Positions 60,164 through 64,000 of a stretch of DNA of 64,000 nt are shown piece by piece; the first letter of the stretch is position 1; each line of letters opens with the position of its first letter. The stretch spans positions 1 to 64,000 of the forward strand of contig JBBPZV010000044.1 in NCBI GenBank assembly GCA_038198775.1, read 5' to 3'. A program made the translations under genes and the position numbers. This stretch comes from JACCYJ01 sp038198775. GTDB lineage: Bacteria > Actinomycetota > Actinomycetes > Propionibacteriales > Nocardioidaceae. The notes below the pieces were generated by a model. It was given only the letters and a program-made list of their open reading frames with translations. It did not search any database and had not been told where the DNA came from.

Positions 60164-60631
60164 CTACGGCCCGGGCAGCTCGACGCCCTCCCAGCGCCCG
60201 CCGTGCCCGCGTACCCGCACCGTCCGGGTCTCGCCGGCATCGCGACGCCGCAGGTGCACGTCGAGCCGGTCCACGCTCAGGACCTCCGCGACGCCTCCGC
60301 CCCATTCCACGACCGTCACCGCCTCGTCCAGGGCCGCGTCGAGGTCGAGGTCGTCGAGCTCGGCGACCGAGCCCAGCCGGTAGGCGTCGGCGTGGACCAG
60401 CGCCGGGCCGGACCCGAGACCGGGGTGCACCCTGACCAGCACGAACGTCGGTGAGGTCACGGGGCCGCGGACCCCGAGACCCGCTCCCACGCCTTGCACC
60501 AACGTGGTCTTGCCGGCGCCGAGCGGCCCGTTCAGCAGCACGAGATCACCCGCCCTGAGCAGGCCGGCGAGGCGTCGGCCGTACGACCGCATCTGCTCGG
60601 GTGTGGCGACCTCGACGACGGTTTCGCTCAC
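60164..60631 (-). CDS. tsaE: tRNA threonylcarbamoyladenosine biosynthesis ATPase TsaE
   Basis: 155-residue P-loop ATPase that drives turnover of the TsaBD complex. Walker A NGPLGAGKTTLVQGVG lies near 37-52, SPTFVLVRVH near 62-71, HADAYRLGSVAELDDL near 80-95 and VVEWGGG near 110-116. GTG start at 60629-60631 overlaps the uracil-DNA glycosylase stop (GTGA). Confidence 0.95.
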   Translation of the reverse strand: MSETVVEVATPEQMRSYGRRLAGLLRAGDLVLLNGPLGAGKTTLVQGVGAGLGVRGPVTSPTFVLVRVHPGLGSGPALVHADAYRLGSVAELDDLDLDAALDEAVTVVEWGGGVAEVLSVDRLDVHLRRRDAGETRTVRVRGHGGRWEGVELPGP

Positions 60632-61218
60632 CGCTGCGCCAGCTGCGCCACCGTGGCCAGGTCCGAGCGCAACGCCCGCAGCGGGGCACCGGCCGGGCCG
60701 GACCGCAGTGCCGCGGCGGGGTGGTACGTCGGCACCACCGTGCGGCCGAAGACACGGTGGACGGTGCCGTGCACCTCGCCGATCCGGGGGCCCGGTCCGA
60801 GCGCCCATGCCAGCGCAGAGCCGCCGAGCGTGACCACGACCCGCGGCTCGATGGACCGCACCTGCGCGTCCAGCCACGGGCGGCAGGCGGCGGTCTCCGC
60901 CCGGCGCGGTGTCCGGTTGGCCGGTGGGCGGCACTTGACGGTGTTGAGGATGGCAAGGTCGTCTCGCGCCAGTCCCGCCTCGCCGAGCAGGGTGTCCAAG
61001 AGCCGGCCGGAGCGGCCGATGAACGGCAACCCGCCCTCGTCCTCCTCCCGCCCGGGAGCCTCGCCCACGAGCAGCACCCGCGCCCCCCGCGGGAAGACGC
61101 CGGGAACGACCCTGCTCCGGCTGGCCGACAGCGGGCAGCCGAAGCAGTCGTGCATAGCGGCGGACAGCTCGTCCCAGGACGCGAGCCGGGACGCCGCCGT
61201 CGAGGGGTCGGTGATCAC
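60628..61218 (-). CDS. Uracil-DNA glycosylase, iron-sulfur family (type 4-like)
   Basis: 196 residues; removes uracil from DNA. The catalytic/substrate block GEAPGREEDEGGLPF near 51-65, and four cysteines expected to hold a 4Fe-4S cluster: two in CFGCPLS near 25-31, one in NTVKCRPP and one in AACRPWLD. VPTYHPAAALR near 160-170 closes the pocket. GTG at 61216-61218 overlaps the hydrolase stop; another GTG two codons upstream is possible. Its place inside the alr-tsa operon is unusual. Confidence 0.9.
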   Translation of the reverse strand: MITDPSTAASRLASWDELSAAMHDCFGCPLSASRSRVVPGVFPRGARVLLVGEAPGREEDEGGLPFIGRSGRLLDTLLGEAGLARDDLAILNTVKCRPPANRTPRRAETAACRPWLDAQVRSIEPRVVVTLGGSALAWALGPGPRIGEVHGTVHRVFGRTVVPTYHPAAALRSGPAGAPLRALRSDLATVAQLAQR

Positions 61219-62252
61219 GGGCACGCGCGGTCCAGCAGCGACTCGAGCAGGTGGTTAAGCTCGGCGGGACGCTCCAGCATCACCAGGTGACCGGCTCGTG
61301 CGAACACGGTCAGCTCGGCGGTGGGGATCCTCGCCGCGATGCGCCGGCTGTGCCGCACCGGGGTCACCGCGTCGCGGCTTCCGGCGACCACCAGGGTGGG
61401 AGTCCCGGCGAGCCCGCGCAGGACCTCGTGCATCTCCAGCCGGGCGAACAAGGGGTAGAAGTCGGTGAAGACGCTGACCGGGTTGGCCGCGATCATCGCG
61501 TCGACGAAGGCGACCAGTTCGTCCGACACCGCGCCGCCGAAACCCATCCGGCGGGTCAGCTCGTACGCCAGGCTCCCTCCGAGCCGCCGGCTCGCCTCGA
61601 TCGCCGGCGCGACGGTGGTCAGCGCGGACAGCACCGGAGGCGATGCCTTGACGAGCAGGTTGCCGCTGCGCCGCCCGGGCAGCGGAAGAAGGCGGCCGGC
61701 ACTTGTGCTGAGCAGGGCTACCGCAGCCACCCGCTCCGACATCCGCTCCGGGAACTGCTCGGCGAACGACATAATCGCCATGCCGCCCATCGAGTGACCC
61801 ACCAGCACCAGCGGTCCGTCCCCCGCCGCCTGCTCGATCACCGCGGCGAGGTCACCACCGAGGCGCTCGAGCGAGCACTGCGCCCGTCCCGAGCGCCCGG
61901 AGCGGCCGTGGGAGCGCTGGTCGTAGAGGACGACCCGGTGGCTGGCCCGGAACCGGGCGCGCTGGTAGTGCCACGAGTCCTGGGTGAGCGCCCATCCGTG
62001 GACAAAGACCAGCGTCGGCGCTCCCGTCTCGGATTCGGGCTGGTCGACCTCCACGTGCAGTGGGACGCCGTCCTCGGCGATCACCGCCCGGCCGGGTGAA
62101 CGCAACAGGCCCATGCCGGCTGCGTCCGCGCAACCTGCCGGCGCGACGTCGGTGCGGCGCCGTACCGTCAGAGCCGCCATCACCCCCGCCGCGCTGACGC
62201 CGACGACCGCACCACCGGTGGCGACGGCCACCCGCCACAACCGGACGCTCAC
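61215..62252 (-). CDS. Alpha/beta hydrolase with N-terminal membrane segment
   Basis: 345 residues. A hydrophobic segment (about 8-28) precedes the hydrolase fold: LVFVHGWALTQDSWHYQ near 81-97, nucleophile Ser in VGHSMGGMA near 151-159, acid in VVAGSRDAVTP near 291-301 and His in ARAGHLVMLE. An alpha/beta hydrolase between alr and tsaE is conserved in actinomycetes; its substrate is unknown. GTG start overlaps the alr stop (GTGA). The N-terminal segment could anchor it to the membrane or export it. Confidence 0.88.
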   Translation of the reverse strand: MSVRLWRVAVATGGAVVGVSAAGVMAALTVRRRTDVAPAGCADAAGMGLLRSPGRAVIAEDGVPLHVEVDQPESETGAPTLVFVHGWALTQDSWHYQRARFRASHRVVLYDQRSHGRSGRSGRAQCSLERLGGDLAAVIEQAAGDGPLVLVGHSMGGMAIMSFAEQFPERMSERVAAVALLSTSAGRLLPLPGRRSGNLLVKASPPVLSALTTVAPAIEASRRLGGSLAYELTRRMGFGGAVSDELVAFVDAMIAANPVSVFTDFYPLFARLEMHEVLRGLAGTPTLVVAGSRDAVTPVRHSRRIAARIPTAELTVFARAGHLVMLERPAELNHLLESLLDRACP

Positions 62253-63397
62253 GACGCCGCGTCCACGTGCCGGCGGACGACCCGTACGCCTAGGCGGGCG
62301 ACGATCTCGTACGAGATCGTGCCGGCTGCCTGGGCCCAGTCCTGGGCGCTCGGCTCACCGCGGCCACCCGGACCGAACAGCACCACCTCGTCCCCGGCGG
62401 ACGCGGCGGTGCCGGCGAGGTCTACCACGAACTGGTCCATGCACACGTTGCCCACCACGGGGTGACAGCGACCACCCACCAGCACCTGCGCCCGGTTCGA
62501 GGCGTGCCGTGGGACGCCGTCGGCGTACCCGAGCGGGACCAGCCCGAGGGTCGTGGCAGCTCGGGTCACGTGGGTGTGGCCGTACGACACGCCGCTTCCA
62601 GCCGGCACCGACTTGACGCCGGCGAGCCGCCCGCGAAGCGTCATCGCCGGCCGCAGCCCCAGGCCGGAGGCGCTGGAACGCTGCGGCACCGGGGAGAGTC
62701 CGTACGCTGCCAGGCCGCAGCGCACGAGGTCGAGGTGGGTGCTGGGCCTGGTCAACGCCGCGGCGCTGTTGGCGAGGTGACGCAGTCCCCGCCGAAGTCC
62801 GGCCGCTGCCGCTGCCTCGACGCAGTCTCGGTAGACCGCCTCCTGCACTGCCAGCGATTCGTGTCCGGGTTCGTCGGCGCAGGCCAGGTGCGACCAGACG
62901 CCGGTGACGAGCACCTCTCCGGCGTCCTGCGCCACCTTGGCCGCACGCAGCAGGTCGGGCCATTCGGCGGGCGTCACACCGTTTCGGGACAGTCCGGAGT
63001 CGACCTTGAGCTGGAGCCGGGCCCGGCGCCCCACCCGACGGGCCGCGGCGACCACGTCGCCGAGCTGCCAGCGCGACGACGCGGTGACGTCGACGTCGGC
63101 TGCGACCGCCTCGTCGTACTCCTCGCCGGGCGCCGCCAGCCAGCACAGGACCGGCCCGGTGTCCCCGGCCCGGCGCAGCGCCGCCGCCTCCTCCAGCACG
63201 GCGACCCCGAGCCACTGCGCACCGGCGGCGCGGGCGGCGAAGGCGACCGGCACCATCCCGTGGCCGTAGCCGTCGGCCTTGACGACGACCATGACCTGTG
63301 CGGGAGCGACCGCGTCGAGCAGCCGGGCCACGTTGTGGCGGATCGCGCCCAGGTCGATCACGGCCTCGGCGCGCGGAAGCTCAGCAGGCATCGGCAT
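62249..63397 (-). CDS. alr: Alanine racemase
   Basis: 382-residue PLP enzyme making D-alanine for peptidoglycan. The Schiff-base Lys40 lies in VVVKADGYGHG, substrate/PLP blocks in KVDSGLSRNGV near 160-170 and HLANSAA near 215-221, and the second catalytic base Tyr in GSGVSYGHTH near 271-280. ATG at 63395-63397; a second ATG two codons downstream is equally likely. Its 5' end overlaps the dehydratase gene by 17 bp. Confidence 0.96.
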   Translation of the reverse strand: MPMPAELPRAEAVIDLGAIRHNVARLLDAVAPAQVMVVVKADGYGHGMVPVAFAARAAGAQWLGVAVLEEAAALRRAGDTGPVLCWLAAPGEEYDEAVAADVDVTASSRWQLGDVVAAARRVGRRARLQLKVDSGLSRNGVTPAEWPDLLRAAKVAQDAGEVLVTGVWSHLACADEPGHESLAVQEAVYRDCVEAAAAAGLRRGLRHLANSAAALTRPSTHLDLVRCGLAAYGLSPVPQRSSASGLGLRPAMTLRGRLAGVKSVPAGSGVSYGHTHVTRAATTLGLVPLGYADGVPRHASNRAQVLVGGRCHPVVGNVCMDQFVVDLAGTAASAGDEVVLFGPGGRGEPSAQDWAQAAGTISYEIVARLGVRVVRRHVDAAS

Positions 63398-64000
63398 CGC
63401 TGCCCGAGAGCAGGTCGCGGAGCACCTCGGGGAGGGCCGCGGCGACCGCCCCGGCCACGACCGGGCCGCCGCGGCCGGCCAGCGTCGCCGCGGCCCCGTG
63501 CAGCCAGGCCGCGAGGGCACCCGCCTCGGCCGGTGAGCACCGGGTCGCCGCGAGCACCGCACCGCACATACCGGCTAGCACGTCACCGGCACCGGCCGTG
63601 GCCAGCCAAGAGGTGCCGGTCGGGTTCGCGAAGACGTCGCCCGACGGCGAGGCCACCAGGGTGGAGTGCCCCTTCAGCAGCACCGCGCACCCGTAGCGCT
63701 CGGCGGCCGTCCGAACGTGCCACAGCTGCGCTCGCTCGACGTCGTCGCGAGGCACGTCGAGCATGCGGGCCAGCTCGCCGGCGTGCGGGGTCAGCAGCGC
63801 TGGCGTGCCCAGCTGCGCCGGGACGTGCCGCAGCGCATCGGCGTCGACGACGACGGGAACCCCGTCGTCCAGGGCGCGGCGCAACGCCTGCTGCGCGCCA
63901 CCTCCGCCACCGGAACCGACCACCCAGGCCTGGACCCGCCCCTCCCCCACGACGACCTCTGGGAATCGCCCGCGAACCAGGTCGGCCACCGTGTCCTCGC
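63381..64000 (-). CDS. nnrD: ADP-dependent NAD(P)H-hydrate dehydratase (partial, 5' end outside window)
   Basis: C-terminal about 205 residues of the ribokinase-like repair enzyme that dehydrates S-NAD(P)HX. Visible are VVVDADALRH, LLTPHAGELARML, LKGHSTLVASP and the ATP/ADP site ATAGAGDVLAGM with the catalytic Asp. The start is beyond the right edge, so it is not known whether an epimerase domain (NnrE) is fused upstream, as is usual in actinomycetes. It overlaps alr by 17 bp and is the first visible gene of the operon. Confidence 0.93.
   Translation of the reverse strand, partial: EDTVADLVRGRFPEVVVGEGRVQAWVVGSGGGGGAQQALRRALDDGVPVVVDADALRHVPAQLGTPALLTPHAGELARMLDVPRDDVERAQLWHVRTAAERYGCAVLLKGHSTLVASPSGDVFANPTGTSWLATAGAGDVLAGMCGAVLAATRCSPAEAGALAAWLHGAAATLAGRGGPVVAGAVAAALPEVLRDLLSGSDADAC

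Overview
The window is very GC-rich and densely packed, with many GTG starts and ATGA/GTGA stop-start overlaps. Gene content and order are those of a high-GC actinomycete: sucCD-DUF6350-purN-purH-folD-DUF3017-mdh/icd, guaB2-guaB3-choD-like-guaA, groES with a His-tailed GroEL, and nnrD-alr-tsaE-tsaB-tsaD. No rRNA, tRNA, CRISPR array, prophage or intact transposase was seen.

Layout. 1-5.1 kb: truncated large subunit of a split methylmalonyl-CoA mutase, a YihY/BrkB membrane protein, a 2'-5' RNA ligase-like protein, trpS and a CNNM/CBS transporter-like protein. 5.2-12.1 kb: an alpha-galactoside locus with two sugar permeases, a binding lipoprotein, a GH36 alpha-galactosidase and a divergent galactokinase. 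12.1-18.1 kb: a double GNAT protein, an APH(6)-like kinase, divergent icd and mdh, a sulfotransferase and DUF3017. 18.1-26.4 kb: folD, a DUF559-type nuclease gene bracketed by two related hairpins, purH, purN, DUF6350, sucD, sucC and the B12-binding mutase subunit. 26.5-41.1 kb: pcrA, a LmbE deacetylase, a GDPD, an asymmetric ABC exporter pair, a gamma-glutamyltransferase-like protein, a YceI protein, malQ, a DUF421 protein, an EEP nuclease-like protein and a PLP decarboxylase. 41.2-48.7 kb: the guanine-nucleotide operon guaB2-guaB3-SSADH-GMC oxidase-guaA. 48.7-57.7 kb: a collapsed ABC-2 remnant, groESL under two CIRCE sites, an alpha/beta hydrolase, a GNAT remnant, a decayed DUF222-HNH gene with a LexA-type box, a fused GNAT pair, a cation exchanger, and an ECF sigma factor with its membrane partner. 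57.7-64 kb: one long minus-strand operon nnrD-alr-hydrolase-udg-tsaE-tsaB-plsC-tsaD.

How the genes connect. The TCA genes (icd, mdh, sucCD) sit with the split mutase, whose product methylmalonyl/succinyl-CoA feeds SucCD. purN/purH make IMP with folate cofactors from FolD; guaB2/guaA take IMP on to GMP. The sugar locus imports and hydrolyses alpha-galactosides and phosphorylates the galactose; its ABC ATPase is not here. TsaB, TsaD and TsaE form most of the t6A tRNA-modification machinery.

Most distinctive signals: two hairpins with shared arms around an inserted nuclease gene; a 79-nt structured intergenic repeat in two copies; an ABC exporter whose two ATPase domains have decayed in complementary ways; a LexA-type box overlapping the mutated start of a dying DUF222-HNH gene; two CIRCE operators on the groES promoter, one also 3 nt from a divergent hydrolase start; and repeated TANNNT boxes 5-8 nt before start codons, suggesting many leaderless mRNAs.
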